A stretch of DNA of 64,000 nt, taken from the NCBI GenBank assembly GCA_963556495.2, contig OY747709.1, positions 20,083,400 through 20,147,399 on the forward strand. Reading direction: 5' to 3'. This DNA comes from Valencia hispanica. Lineage: Eukaryota; Chordata; Actinopteri; Cyprinodontiformes; Valenciidae. Numbering within the stretch: the first letter of the stretch is position 1; every line of letters begins with the position of its first letter. The translations under genes and the position numbers were made by a program. The notes beneath the pieces are model-generated. The model ran no database searches. It was not told where the DNA came from and worked only from the letters and a program-made list of their open reading frames with translations. Of the stretch, positions 1 to 12,158 are shown piece after piece.

Positions 1-365
1 TGGTATGCAAAAACTATATGAAAACTAAATGAACATAAGCACAACTTAAATGTTTAAGACACTTAAACCCAAATAAGCTTGACCTTACACTTAACTTTTT
101 TTCTCCCGCTGAGATAAGAAAAACTTGCAAAAGTATTTGTCTTACACTTTTATTCACATACATAATATCAGGTAAGTAGACTAGAAATTGATGAATGCCA
201 ATTCTTTTCTGCAAAAACCTCAATACCAGATCAAATCCATAGTGGCTTTCAAGATCATTGTTCAAGTCTTGCCAAAGACTCTCAGTTGGATATGCCTTCA
301 AATGTCAACCAAATCATTTAACTAATGTAATATAAGTGTATTAATCATTTACCATTCCATTGTAG

Positions 366-1250
366 CTCTAGGCAAGGCAAGGCAATTTTATTTATATAGC
401 ACACTTTCAACAGCAGGGTAATTCAAGGTGCTTTACATGATTTGGTGATTTAAAAAAAAAGACATGGAATATAACATTGGAAATTTAAAGTAAAAGAAAC
501 ACACATTACACATGATACACAATAAAGCAAGAGAAAGATCAATAAAGCAAGAGAGCATGAACACATTTCATACATATGACATCAAGCAGTTACTCGAAGG
601 CAATTCTAAACAGATGGGTTTTTAGTCTCGATTTAAAGCAGTTCAGAGTTTCAGCAGCTCTGCACTCGTCAGGAAGTCTGTTCCAGATAAGGGGAGCATA
701 AAAAGTTAAAGCTGCTTCTCCATGTTTAGTTCTGAGTCTAGGGATGTTTAGTAGGCTAGAGTTGGAGGACCTGAGTGGTCTTGGTGGTTGGTACCATGAC
801 AACAGGTCTTCAACATATTTTGGTGCTAAGCCATGTAATGATTTATAAACTAGTAGGAGTATTTTGAAGTCTATTCTCTCTACAGGGAGCCAGTTTAGGG
901 ACTTTAGAACTGGGGTGATGTGCTGTACTTTCCTGGTTCTAGTGAGGACACGAGCAGCAGCGTTCTGGATCAGCTGCAGCTGTCTGATTGACTTTTTAGG
1001 CAGACCTGTGAAGATGCTGTTGAAGTAATCATTCCAATAAAGATAAACGCATGGATGAGTTTTTCTAGGTCGTGTTGCAACATCAGTCGTTTAATCCTAG
1101 AAATGTTCTTCAGGTGATAGAAGGCTGACCTTGTTATTGCCTTTATGTGACCCTGGAGGGTCAGGTCTGAGTCCATTACTACACCTAGGTTTCGAGCCTG
1201 ATCAGTAGTTTCTAGCTGTATTAATTGAAGCTTTGTGCTGACTCTAGGCA
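366..1250 (-). mobile_element. 5'-truncated L2-like LINE inserted in the Tc1 copy
   Basis: Non-LTR retrotransposon 3' portion on the minus strand. The 3' end at about 370 begins with the 'ggcaaggcaaggcaa' tail typical of an abundant teleost LINE. Upstream of it the minus strand encodes the C-terminal part of a reverse transcriptase ORF. The same 9-mer, ctctaggca, lies at both edges (366-374 and 1242-1250) and reads as a target-site duplication. The Tc1 sequence is continuous across the insertion: 'ccattccattgtagctct' on the left continues as 'ggcatatatgtttgg' on the right. Strong 5' truncation is usual for LINE insertions. Confidence 0.8.
590..1240 (-). pseudogene. LINE reverse transcriptase C-terminus, frameshifted
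   Basis: Two open stretches on the minus strand together match the end of an L2/CR1-type ORF2. The upstream one (to 1240) contains ARNLGVVMDSDL and FYHLKNISRIKRL, typical of the post-catalytic part of the reverse transcriptase. The downstream one (590-802) contains TFYAPLIWNRLPDE and FKSRLKTHLF, the conserved ORF2 C-terminus. Between them the frame shifts near 1030-1050, apparently by a one-base deletion, and reading resumes in the region encoding LQLIQNAAARVLTRTR. The polymerase core is absent, so this piece has no activity. Confidence 0.8.
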
Positions 1251-1850
1251 TATATGTTTGGAGTTCTTGTCCAACTTTGACTAGGTACCCTGTCCCTGCT
1301 GAAGAAAACATCCCCCCACCATGATGCTACCACCAAGTCTCGCTCTAGGGAAGACGATGTGCAGTATTAGTTTTTTGCTCCACATAGCGTTTCACAGATA
1401 GACCAAAAATTTTGATTTGGTTTTATCTGATCAGAGCAGTTCCTTAGACATACTTGCTGTGTCCAAACTAGGATTAGCTGTGTTTGCTAGATGCTAATTA
1501 AAAATGAAACTTCTTATGACTGTCTTTAAAAAATATATCATATTAATTCAACGTTTAAAAAAGGCTGAGCAAATGTTGTTTACAAATCCTTTCAAATAAA
1601 CCTCTGAGGCCTTGATATAACAGCTGGATTTACTCTGAAATTATTTTCTATTTTCTCTAGACTCTATTTACTAATTAAGACATTTTGCGAAGGCAATTAG
1701 TTGCACTGGATTTTATTTTGGGGTACCAGAGTAAAGGGGGCTAAATACAAATGGACATCACAATTGTTAGATTTAAATTTATTTAAAACTGCATGAATAC
1801 ATTTGTTCTTTCTGAAATAACTTTCTCCACAATTTGCAGATGTTAGTGTT

Positions 1851-3617
1851 AACAACAGACAAAACCACCTCATGCCTTCTAAGCCCTTCCCCCTCTTTGG
1901 CTTCCCCCGTTTCCCCTACCTGTACTCCCATTTATGCTGCTCTCCAGCTGCTCTGTTTTACATGAAGAAGTTAAAGAAATTTGTGAATTTGCGATGGCTG
2001 TTTAGAAATGTTTCTATTACCTTATATTTTTCATGACCAACACTATATATTAAAGTCAGTTTTTGGCAGAGTCTAGTCTGATTTGATGTATTGATCTGGT
2101 AGGAAAATGGCCCCATGCCAGAGCACTCAGCCTCTCACCATCCTTATTCTATGCTCAGTTTAATCCTGCAGCACAGCTGCTGCCACACCTACACCATCAC
2201 CACTTAAACCTACTTTTTCATCACTCCTTTTTTGTGTCTCTAGTGAATTTGCCAGTCTATCCATTTTAATGGAAGGGTATCATGTGTTATATGTATGGTA
2301 CTTTAACCATCAGACTTGATTTACAATTAACCACCATTTTATTTGATGGGCATTTAAACACAAACTGAACCGAATCAGCTAAAATTAAGAGATACATCTT
2401 GTCCACATGTGGAGCTACACGACGTTTTATTTTATTTTGATTCTTTTATCATTCTATGAATATCCTCCAACCTATGGCCTTGTCCTGTCTTATCCTGTCC
2501 CTAATTCACCCATTCACACCCACCAACACCCCTATTATCAGGACCATCCCCCAGCCCAAGCCCCAGCCTCTTGGCAGCTCCTCCAGGCAGGCTAATTGAC
2601 TCAGTCCCAGGAGGAGGGGGATCATGCCACATTTCTAATTTGGCTTCTCCTTTCCCAGATAAAAGCTATATCCTTCCATGCTTCAACCCCTTCTTTTTGT
2701 TGAAATCTTCCCAGTCAATTTATACCCTTATTCCTGAAAGGTAACAATTTTTCAAATTAAATCAGCTAACATTTCATTGTGCATTTTAACCTTGCTATTT
2801 ACACAACATCCAAACCCAGATACAGGCGTTACAGACAAGTAAAGACACAAGCATTCACACACACCTTCACACATACACGCATGTGAACTTACAAAGCGGA
2901 GAAGCTCCTCTACTCACCATGGGGTTCGTCTTTAGAAAGCCTAAATCTTCACATACACACCTTGGAGACGTAACCGGGCGTGTCTCTCGGTCTTTCCCAG
3001 CACATGTGTTCATGTGTACGAACCAAGCACCTTCTTTGTTCATACATTCACTCACAAGCATGCACAGAGACCAAAAATATTTATAAAAAAAAATAATTAA
3101 AACAGTCTTTGCAAACAAAATTTTTTTTAAATATGCTGTATTGTGTGTTTTGTGATGCTCTGTGTTCCTTGTTCCTACCATGTGTGCTATTAAGTCAAAT
3201 AGGCAAAAGATGAGTAGAATCTTAGCTGTAAGAAATGCTTGCTCCAAAGATACTCCAGGAACTCTAATCAGTGTTAACGCAAGCAGAAGGTTTGCACTCA
3301 TAACAGTAGCACAGTTCAATGGCATCCTGACAAATATTTGAAGGAAAAATATTTGATATGTTTTTTTTTCAAACTATAGCCATTCGCCAATCCCCCAAAT
3401 GGGATTCTCAGATGGACAGATAGGTATTTTAGTTGGCGACTCTGAGTTATCTGGTTTTGTGAAAAAGACATTTAACTAGTACTGTATGTACAGACTGTGA
3501 ACATTTTTTGATCTACCTTACTTCTTTACAAAAAAGTGTTTAAAAATTTTTAAAAGCTGTTTATTGATTTGTTTTGTGTTAAGATTTTCTTTTCTTTTGT
3601 TTTTGGAGTGGGAAGCC
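1851..3617. other. No gene recognised; AT-rich intergenic DNA
   Basis: No coding region with gene-like features was found. A 152-codon minus-strand frame at 2867-3325 has no recognisable domain and runs through CA-rich and poly-A stretches. Short CA-rich tracts occur at 2850-2880. Confidence 0.5.
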
Positions 3618-3668
3618 CCAAAGTATTCATACACAATGACCTACATTTTGTCATGTTACCATCAAAAT
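3618..3668. mobile_element. Isolated Tc1-like terminal repeat fragment (family A)
   Basis: The text 'aaagtattcatac' followed by 'cattttgtcatgttacc' matches the outer end of the Tc1 family A elements seen elsewhere in this window. Only about 50 bp remains, with no transposase sequence beside it. Confidence 0.5.
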
Positions 3669-4383
3669 CGTCACTGGATTTTTAAAATAGCCAATAGGTT
3701 TTTGATTCCGAAAGTAAAGGACAACAAATGTAATATACTTCGATTTTAAATATAATTATTAAATATGTAAGAAGAGAAACCAGCCAGTTTTGATTAGAAT
3801 ACTGTGTAGAATACTGAGTCCTTTTTCATATTCATGGCAAAAAATGAGAAAAACAGCTAGATCACTTAAGAAAAGAAAGCACCTTTTGTTAAAGCCTTAT
3901 CATATACAAGAACTGCACCAAAAAAGTTTTCCTTGCATCAATCCCTTGTAGGAAATCTTCGAAGATATTTAAAAAAGACTGATTCACTAAGTCTTCCTAA
4001 AGGCTTATATTTAATAATACTGTTTCCTATACATGTTTTGATCAGTGTTTTTAAGAGCCATTTCGTAAGATCAAAAGAACCACATGTGGCTCTGTCACAG
4101 CAGGCTGCAAACCCCTGAGCAAGACCACAGAACACAAAATGTAGCTCAGAGTAGCAGCTTCTAACCTCTTTTTAATGATTTTCCCAACTGGGGAGTTAAA
4201 TAATTTGTGACTGGGATATAGTGTTTTGAGAGCAAGACAAATAGTCAGATTAAGGTAGATCATTTGCTCTTATTCTAAAATTCATTTTAGTTTCAATGTA
4301 CTTATATCTTTAGAGACACTGATCTTTTCAAGTCTGCTTCATACTGAAATGGTTGACATAGGCAAGGCAACTGAGCTAACATG

Positions 4384-4409
4384 CTGCTCAAAAAAATAAA
4401 GGGAACACT
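4384..4409 (+). repeat. Left terminal inverted repeat
   Basis: Exact reverse complement of 5922-5947, forming the left end of the mariner/Tc1 element. Confidence 0.9.
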
Positions 4410-4672
4410 TCAACAACACAATGCAACTCCAAGTCAATCACACTTCTGTGAAATCAAACAGTCCACTTAGGAAGCAACACTGATTGACAATCATTTTCAC
4501 GTGCAGTTACGCAAATGGAATAGGTGGAAATTAGAGGCAATTAGCAAGACACGCCCCAATAAAGAAGTGGTTCTGCAGGTCTTGACCACAGACCACTTCT
4601 TAGTTCCTATGCTGTCTGGCTGATGTTTTGGTCACTTTTGAAAACTGGCGGTGCTTTCACTCTAAGGGTTGC

Positions 4673-5691
4673 ATGAGCCGGAGTCTACAACCCACACAAG
4701 TGGCTCGGGTAGTGCAGCTTATCCAGGATTGCACATCAATGCGAGTTGTGGCAAGAAGGTTTGCTGTGTCTGTCTGAGTAGTGTCCAGAGCATGGAGGCG
4801 CTACCAGGAAACAGGCCAGTACATCAGGAGACATGAAGGAGACCGTAGGATGGCAAAAACCCAGCAGCAGGGCAGCTACCTCCGCCAGGACGAACAGGAG
4901 GAGCACTGCCAGAGCCCTGCAAAATTACCTCCAGCAAGCCACAAATATGCATGCATCTGCTCAAACGGTCAGAAACAGACTCCATGAAGGTGGTATGAGG
5001 GTCTGACGTCCACAGGTGGGGGTTGTGCTTACAGCCCAACACCTTGCAGGATGTTTGGCATTTGCCAAAGAACACCAAGATTGGCTTATTCGCCACTGGC
5101 GCCCTGTACTCTTCAAAGATGAAAGCAGGTTCACAATGAGCACATGTGACAGACATGACAGAGTCTGGAGACCCCATGGAGAACGTTTTGCTGCCTGCAA
5201 CATCCTCCAGCATGATCGGTTTGGCAGTGGGTCAGTAATGGTGTGGGGTGGCATTTCTTTGGGGGGCTGCACAGCCCTCCATGTGCTTGCCAGAGGTAGT
5301 CTGACTGCCATTAGGTACCAAGATGAGATCCTCAGACCCATTGTGAGACCATATCCTCGTGCGGTTGGCCCTGGGTTCTTCCTAATGCAAGACAATGCTA
5401 GACCTTATGTGGCTGGAGTGTGTCAGCAGTTCCTCCAAGAGGGGGGGCATTGATGCTATCGACTGGGCCGTCCCTTCCCCAGACCAGAGTCCAATTGGGC
5501 AGATCTGTGACATCATCTCTCGCTCCATCCGCCAATGCCACGTTGCAGCACAGACTGTCCAAGAGTTGCCGGATGCTTTAGTCCAGGTCTGGGAGGAGAT
5601 CCCTCAGGAGACCTTCCGCCACCTCATCAGGAGCATGCCCAGGCATTGTAGGGAGGTGATACAGGCATGTAAAGGCCATACACACTACTGA
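4673..5691 (+). pseudogene. DDE transposase pseudogene of the mariner/Tc1 element
   Basis: The reading frame starts at an ATG at 4673 ([18 protein letters not shown], an N-terminal helix-turn-helix region) and would be about 340 residues long, normal for Tc1-type transposases. An in-frame TGA occurs at about 4774 after RRFAVSV, and further frameshifts separate the frames 4781-4987, 5016-5453 and 5395-5691. Catalytic motifs are visible: LFKDESRF (first Asp), VMVWGGI, LMQDNARPY (second Asp). In the third motif, SPDQSPIGQ, the expected catalytic Glu after SPDxxPI is Gly. The protein is therefore inactive twice over, by truncation and by active-site loss. Confidence 0.88.
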
Positions 5692-5921
5692 GCTTCATTT
5701 TGAATTGTTTTAAGGAAATTACATCAATGTTGGATCAGCCTGTAGTGTGTTTTTCCACTTTAATTTTAAGTGTGACTCCAAATCCAGACATCCACAGGTT
5801 CATAAACTACATTTCCTTTGATAATTTTTGTGTGATTTTGTTGTCAGCCCCTTCAACTGTGTAAATAACAAAGTATTTAATAAGAATATTTCATTCATTC
5901 AGATCTAGGATGTGTTATTCT

Positions 5922-5947
5922 AGTGTTCCCTTTATTTTTTTGAGCAG
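5922..5947 (-). repeat. Right terminal inverted repeat
   Basis: Exact reverse complement of 4384-4409; a TA follows at 5950-5951. Confidence 0.9.
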
Positions 5948-5951
5948 TGTA

Positions 5952-7009
5952 CTTTATTGCATGACCGCCTTACTCAAAACACTTGATTTTGACATCTGGT
6001 GCACTTTACACGTACTGTATTTTAAGCCCATTTGCACATTACTATTTCTAATGGGTGTTAAACAAGCTGATAATTATTAAGTCCCTTTTATATTTCCTTG
6101 TTTCACAATGGAGATTTTTAATAAGATTATTATATTATTTGTGCAGACAATAAATCACAACTCAATCTTGGTATTTTTCTTTTACTACTTGGCTGTTTTG
6201 GGGTCCTTAGTCCCCAATTTGTGCTCCTAAATACCTTTGAATTCTTAGAAAGAAGCTACTTCTAATTGTTGAGAAGTTTCTGTCTCATGTCATGTATTTA
6301 TCACAGACATTGCTTATTGTTTTGTGTTTTAAATGTCAATGATTAACCCCTCTGAGTAGCATTAAACAAATTCTCATTGAATGTATGTATACATATGTAT
6401 GAGTTTGACCGTATCAATGCAATTAATGACTAAAAGAAAGCTTTTTCTGTTTCAAAGCCCTTAAGTTTATTGTCTTATCATATTCCATATAAAGCCTGTT
6501 TTTGTGTATATGTTTAACTCCTAAATTTGGCAATTTCATCTAGATAGAAGAGAGAAAATCTTTGTGCATTTCCATGCATACATTGTTAGGATGCAACATG
6601 CCTGACAGAACATGCTTAAATCTTGAACGTGACTGCTTTGGGGTGTACAATCAAGAGCTGCACAGAGGGATGAAAAGAAAATAGGCGATCGGTAGATTAG
6701 TTTTTTAAATTGAAAGTCAAAAGGTAGAAGTGTTGTTTTTTAACCAGTGATGGATGAGTGTTAAAGTTGTTACAGCGGGATGTTTTTGTAAGAAGTAAAG
6801 CCTAGTTTATGCTTCTCTATCTGCAGAGTTACTGAGACACGCAGCGCCATTTTCCGCTGACGCAAGGGCTCTCCAACAGTCTCGCAAGGACGGACGGAGT
6901 AGAGCCCTATCTTGTAATTATTCGCAGAATGCGAGAGAACATGTCTGTAAATGGTCAGTCCAACATCACCCCAAGATTATTTCACCAGAACGGTGCTTTA
7001 TAGTCAATG
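5952..7009. other. No gene recognised
   Basis: AT-rich DNA without a supported gene. A short GC-richer patch at 6799-6960 begins 'gcctagtttatgcttct' and may be an old MITE, but I could not define its ends. Confidence 0.4.
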
Positions 7010-7011
7010 TA

Positions 7012-7290
7012 CACTCAACAAAAATATAAACGCAACACCTTTGTTTCTGCTCCCATTTTTCATGAGATGGACTTAAAGATCTAAAATTCATTCCAGATAC
7101 ACAATATTACCATTTCTCTCAAACATTGTTCACAAATCAGTCTAAATGTGTGATAGTGAGCACTTGTGCTTTGCTGAGATAATCCATCCCACCTCACAGG
7201 TGTGCCACATCAAGATGCTGATTTGACATCATGATTAGTTCACAGGTGTACCTTATACTGCCCACAATAAAAGGCCACCCTGAGTGTAAT
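7012..7290 (+). mobile_element. Solo end of another Tc1-like family
   Basis: Begins 'cactcaacaaaaatataaac' after a TA (7010-7011), the terminal sequence of a Tc1-like family common in fish. The match continues through 'tgagataatccatcccacctcacaggtgtg' (written here in part) to 'cacaataaaaggccac' near 7280. The transposase gene and the other end are missing, so this is an end fragment left by deletion or a truncated copy. Confidence 0.75.
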
Positions 7291-8116
7291 TAGTAGTCAA
7301 TGCAGCTTTTGGGCGCTGAATGCTTTATATTGCAAGGCCAGTTTATCTAGCATGCTCTTTTGGCAATGTTGAATACCAGGAGGTGTAGAGAACAGCCAGA
7401 CACACTGTCCAAAAACTGTGTGATCAATCCTGCAGGGCTTCAGTGATGAGGTAGGGTTTAACAGCATGCTATGACAACATTCTCATAACACTTCCTGAAT
7501 AGAGAGAAAATGTCAATCATTGTTATCAGACAAGCTTTAGGGACTTCAGTGAGAACCCATGAGCAGCGGGGTGTAAATATTAATCCACGTCCATCACATG
7601 CTGTGTGTTTTGATGTCTCAGTGGGATGGCTGTGAGGTCCTGAAATCCATCCTTAGAGTGAACTCAGAGGATTCTGCTAAATTCTCAGTCACTCGCTGCT
7701 ATGCTGAGATTATTTCAACTTGAAATGACATTACAAGAAGGGACAATAATTACTTTAAAACTGAAATGTATTTAACCAGAAGTGCTTGCTAATTTATTTT
7801 CTCATTAAATTATCAATTGATAGAAGCACTGCGCACATCATGTATTTAAGCTTTGAACTACACAGTCAGTTCAGTATATTAGAATTTTTATTGTTAACCA
7901 ACCTCCCCATAAACATATTATTCAATCTTTTGGCACATTGGGCTGGCACAATCACATCTAACCCACCCTTTTCAATGTGGCACCCTTTCCTCCTCTTTCT
8001 GACCGATCTCCTCGGTCCTATGAAAGCTAGGCTGCAAAAAACTTTTTTATCCCAGTTCAGCCCTGGTACCTGGGTTGCTTTTAAAGTTGGGGTTGGAATC
8101 CTCCAAGAATACCCCT
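7291..8116. other. No gene recognised
   Basis: No element or coding region recognised. An open frame at 7786-8118 (110 codons) has no known domain and ends inside the LINE remnant that follows. Confidence 0.4.
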
Positions 8117-8495
8117 AGTCTCCGATCCTGTGCATGGCTACTTTGGAAGACTCAGGGTCTCCTCTTTGCTTTTTGGATATGATGTGGTTTGCTCGTATCT
8201 TTAAGGCATAACCTTCAGCATACACTGGAATTGTTCACAGCTGGAATGAGAACTGGCTACTCTAGGTTGGAGGCCATGGTTCTCCCCAGCAATAAGGTGG
8301 ACTGCTCCCTACATGATTTGGGTCTGTCTCAGTTTTAAACAGAATGGAGGAAGTATCTCTGTGTCTTCTTCCGGATGGATAGGTATATGGAAAGAGCTAT
8401 TGAGGGAATTGTCTGCATTAATGCGGGTAGTGTTCTGTTCTGTTATTTGATTTAAGAGCTCAGCCAAAAAGCTAAGCTTTTGATTGACCCATCCC
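8117..8495 (+). mobile_element. Rex3/RTE-like LINE remnant
   Basis: Degenerate reverse transcriptase sequence on the + strand. Recognisable pieces in order are 'tctccgatcctgt', the polymerase box at about 8164-8192, 'gaggccatggttctc' (8271-8285), the 'taatgcggg' stretch (about 8420) and 'gagctcagccaaaaagctaagcttttgatt'-like text at 8457-8485. The catalytic FADD box reads as F-G-Y-D, so the first catalytic Asp is lost. Many small deletions and stops are present, and neither end of the element is here. Confidence 0.75.
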
Positions 8496-10904
8496 AGAAA
8501 CCTCTGGAGCTGAAGAACTGCTGCTTATTTGTGAATATATCTGATAAGAACACAACCTTTACGCCTTCCTTTGGAGGATATGCTGTAGGCAATTGAACCC
8601 ACTGGATGGGTTTCGATATGACACAAAGCTTTGTTCACACTGCAGGCAGAAGTGCATGAAATACGACTTTTATGCCTATACGCCACCCATATCTGACAGT
8701 CTGAACAACACAAATCTTATTTTTTTATTATTTTTTTTAAACTGACCCCGTCACTTTGATATGTAGTACTAAATCCAAAACATCTGATGTTTTGGAAAGC
8801 AATTTCAGTCTGAAATTTCATGTTGCATTAAATCTTTCTTGTGCATCACTGACACGAGACAGAAATCACTAATTTGAGCAAGAGGAGGCAAATGCTCAAA
8901 CAAGCATAGTGGATACTGGAAACTGAGTCAGTCAATAGACAGTTATTAATTCGACAAAGTTTTGTCGGTTCCAACTGTGCAGGAATTTCCAAACTGCTAC
9001 ACAAACAGCAGGACTTTTACTTCCGTAAACAGAGCACCTTATGTGTGGTGTAGTATCTTGTCTTCTTCTGTGCATATGGGCCGCTTTAGGGCCCTGAGCT
9101 GTTCACACTGGAGTGTGTTTGCTGTCGCATTTCAGTTAGTTTGAACAACCACACACACAAAAAAAAATCAGATTTAATCAAAAAATTGGAATTGAGCAGA
9201 ATGTAGCCTAAGACAGTGGATGCATGGAGGTTAAGCTTCAATGACTGACTTGTTAAAAAATGATTCATCTTAATTCTTAATTTTATACAATTTCAAACTC
9301 AATGCAAATACAATAATTTTCTGTAAAGTTTGGTGAAAAGCATGCACCAAAATCTCCATCAAAACAGTATCTATATTGTAGAGAAAAATTGACATAGGTC
9401 ACGAACTTTGTTTAATGTAACAAATAATACAGAAAGCATTAGATAGAAGTTCGGAAACAGACAGATGCAGGTAAACTGAATGCAACCCTGTATTTACTTT
9501 CTGGCCTCTTGTCCTCTTTGCTCTTCTTTCCATCCAGACATGAAATAGTCATTAGGTGAAGCGGTAATCCAGCCCACCCGTCTTAACATATTAGCTAATG
9601 TACATCAGAAAACGTCAGAAGCCTGAAGGTCTGCCTGTGCGTGTTTGATGTGTGTGCCTGTATACAGTATCTGGAACCTTCCCCATGCAGGTCTACGTCT
9701 GTCAGCGTTCAGAAGAGGGTGCCTTTGCCAGAACAAGACCTTGGGATGGTGGTGTGTGTTTTTACGTCAGACAGTTCGCATGACATGGTTTTCTGTTCCA
9801 TGGTCGACAGGTGCTAAATAATAAAAGCAGCCAGTAGAAGCAGGGGAAAAGACAAGGCAGGGCTACATGAAGAGGAGACATAGAGAGGCAGGAATAGCAG
9901 AAAGAGATGGGAAGAGAAAAGATCCCAGAAATAAAGAATAGATGATACAGAACAACTGTTAGTTTGTTCAGCTTCAAAACTGGAAACATTTCTTTCTCCT
10001 CTGAAGAAAAAATAGTATGTGTTTTAGGGTATCTAATCATAAAAGCTTCAGTGCTGTTTGTGAGTTGTGTTAAGGAGGATCATAGCTATCATGAAAATCA
10101 GGAGCGGTATGAAGAAGTGGAAAAAGAAGCAGTGTTGTTGTGCAAAATCGAAGGTTTACGTTGATATTGGGTTGTCGAGTAAAGTAATTTATCCTTTTAG
10201 ACATCAGCGCTTGCAACAAAGATAGAGATTAAGTCGTAAGAGGGAAGGATCAAATGAGAGACAAACGCAAGGTGACATTTGATTTCAGGTTTCTGTCTCT
10301 GTCCTCTGTTTCTGCATCCCAGATCATGTGTGCTTGCGTCTGTGATGGCGAAAAAGTATGCTTCTTTAACTTTTTTCAAGCTGCACGCAATAACTCCAAC
10401 TCAAGTCTAAGAGCATATATCAGAAACAATAAGACTGCATCTGCATCTGATAAAATGATGTGCTCTGCTAAGCATCCTGCTGAGACTGTAATGACACTGT
10501 GTCAACAGTGAGTGTCAGCTATCTGCCAGTGTTGCATTTCATTGATTCAACCAGATCTGAAAAAGCTCTGCTGAGGCACCCTCTTTGGAAACCCTATATG
10601 TAGCACATACAGACTGGGAGGCACACACCTGGACAGGATGAAGCTTACCCCAAGGGCAACTTTGTCTGGGAGAACTGGGAGCACACAAGGCACCAAACCA
10701 CATAAATAACCATATTTTCATTTTTACATCTTTGTCTAAGTAGCTTCCTCATATTCAACCACATTGAGGCTTTTAATTAATCTTAACCAAAGGTTTAAAT
10801 TAAAGACAACCTGGGCTCATAAAAATAAATGTGAGTGTTTTTGATTTAAAAAATTTAATTTGGAATGACTTAATGACCACACTCTATAAGCAATCATTCT
10901 CGAC
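8496..10904. other. No gene recognised
   Basis: About 2.4 kb with no recognised coding region or element. Frames of 60-92 codons at 8525-8713, 9762-10040 and 10254-10511 show no domain or splice context that I trust. Confidence 0.4.
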
Positions 10905-11045
10905 TCATCCATGCATTGTTTATACCCACTTGTCCTTGCGGAGTCGCAGGGTGGGGGGCTGCTATCTTCAGCAGTCATTGGGTAAAAGGTGGGGTACATC
11001 CTGAACAGATTGTTGGTCCATCACAGTCCATTGTATGCACCCTAA
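10905..11045 (+). repeat. Dispersed fish repeat ('catccat...cccacttgtcc' family)
   Basis: Degenerate copy of an abundant teleost dispersed repeat, with 'tttatacccacttgtcc', 'agcagtcattgggt' and 'gtggggtacatcctg' in the expected order. A longer copy of the same family is at 39385-39690 and an inverted fragment at 55755-55830. I believe it derives from a non-LTR element, but the parent class is not shown by this fragment. Confidence 0.6.
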
Positions 11046-12158
11046 TTATAATCTGGGCTAATGTGTAATGAGTTTACAGAGTGGTAACAAAGCATTAGTT
11101 ATGAGATTCTTATTGAATGCTATAACACCACAGTTTTATAAATGTGAATAAATTTTTTAAACTACATAAATCAAAAATAATGAATAACATCTGATAAATG
11201 TAGGATTATTTTTGATTCCCTATTGTGTAGAATACTATGTTTATGAAAGCCTGCTTTTTGTAGACTAACACAAGTCTAAAAAATCTCATATTAGTTAAAT
11301 TAGTTAGACTACCTGTTTTGGTAACGCACCTCCAGTTGCCTGCTTAACAGACCTGCAGCCCTTAGCTTGCTCAAAGTAGTTTTGAAACCATTACCTTAGC
11401 AAAAGTCAGGATTGAGGCTCTTTTAGTTTTAACAGCGTGAGTATCTGTTTTTTTAGAAAACTTCCAAACAACCAAAGTTGTCCTTTTTGTGTAGGAAAAG
11501 TGCACTATTCTTTTTTAAGCCAGCTGATTGGGACAGGGGTAGCACTGTGCTTCTCTTTGCTTCATATAATGAAAGAAAATTCTAATGGCTCTCTTTGGCA
11601 TCGGATTACAAGGACTATAGCAATGTATAGCAATGATGGTGGAAAAATGTAGACATTTTAAAGTCATAATTTTAATCCTTTGAATACCTTGATTTCAGTT
11701 ACTGGCCCATCCCTGTTCTCAGTTGTGGACTAAGTACATTTACATTGACTATTTTGCCCTCTACACACTAGATGTTGGTCTTAACAAAAATCTCTTGATT
11801 TATTGCTTATAAAGAAAAGTAAATTCATTCAAAAAGTAATTTTATAGATAATGTATCTTTATTGCACACAAAGTAATATATTATATATGTTTCTTTCTGT
11901 TCATTTTCAATTTACATTACAATCGAGTAAAGTTATTTTTGTGATTCATAATGATAGTGTACCCCCTCATACACATTCTCGTCAAAGTCAACATTTCATA
12001 GAAAGGCAAAGCCTTTATTAATAGTTCTAGATGTGTCTTCCCAAACATTTTCAATCCATTTTATAAAAAAAAGGAGTTTATTTCCATGCACAACATAGGT
12101 TAATCTCTCTAGAGGTATTAATAGAAATGTATTATTGGACCAGTTTTAAATTAGTGGT
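11046..12158. other. No gene recognised
   Basis: AT-rich sequence. The 71-codon frame at 11437-11652 has no recognisable domain. The last 150 bases may be the eroded continuation of the L1-like remnant that follows. Confidence 0.4.

Larger units (their letters stand above)
115..1850 (-). mobile_element. Tc1-like transposon copy (family A), split by a LINE
   Basis: Remnant of a fish Tc1-like element read on the minus strand. The 5' part (about 1560-1850) has the usual leader with the text for 'aaagggggctaaatacaaatg' beside the end. At 1311-1335 the antisense strand carries the GGSIMV motif that precedes the catalytic region in Tc1 transposases. At 240-300 comes the antisense of the 'tggcaagacttga' stretch near the transposase C-terminus. 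The copy is interrupted at 366-1250 by an L2-like LINE and has lost about 100 bp next to that junction. The left terminal repeat is not visible. No reading frame survives, so it is a fossil. Superfamily is secure from motif order; family naming is from memory of fish repeats. Confidence 0.75.
4379..5949 (+). mobile_element. Near-complete mariner/Tc1-type transposon, dead
   Basis: A 1.57-kb DNA transposon with both ends present. The terminal inverted repeats are perfect over 26 bp (4384-4409 and 5922-5947), containing 'ctcaaaaaaataaaggg' on the left and its reverse complement on the right. A TA lies just outside each end (4377-4378 and 5950-5951), as expected for TA-targeting elements of the IS630/Tc1/mariner superfamily, although the left edge carries about three extra bases. 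A single transposase gene fills the interior but is broken. This is the youngest-looking element in the window because its repeats have not diverged over those 26 bp. Confidence 0.9.

Noticed and set aside
2867..3325. 152-codon minus-strand frame, with a CATG|GTGAGT donor-like site
   Set aside because: No recognisable domain, runs through CA-rich and poly-A/T sequence, and no partner exon or acceptor could be placed.
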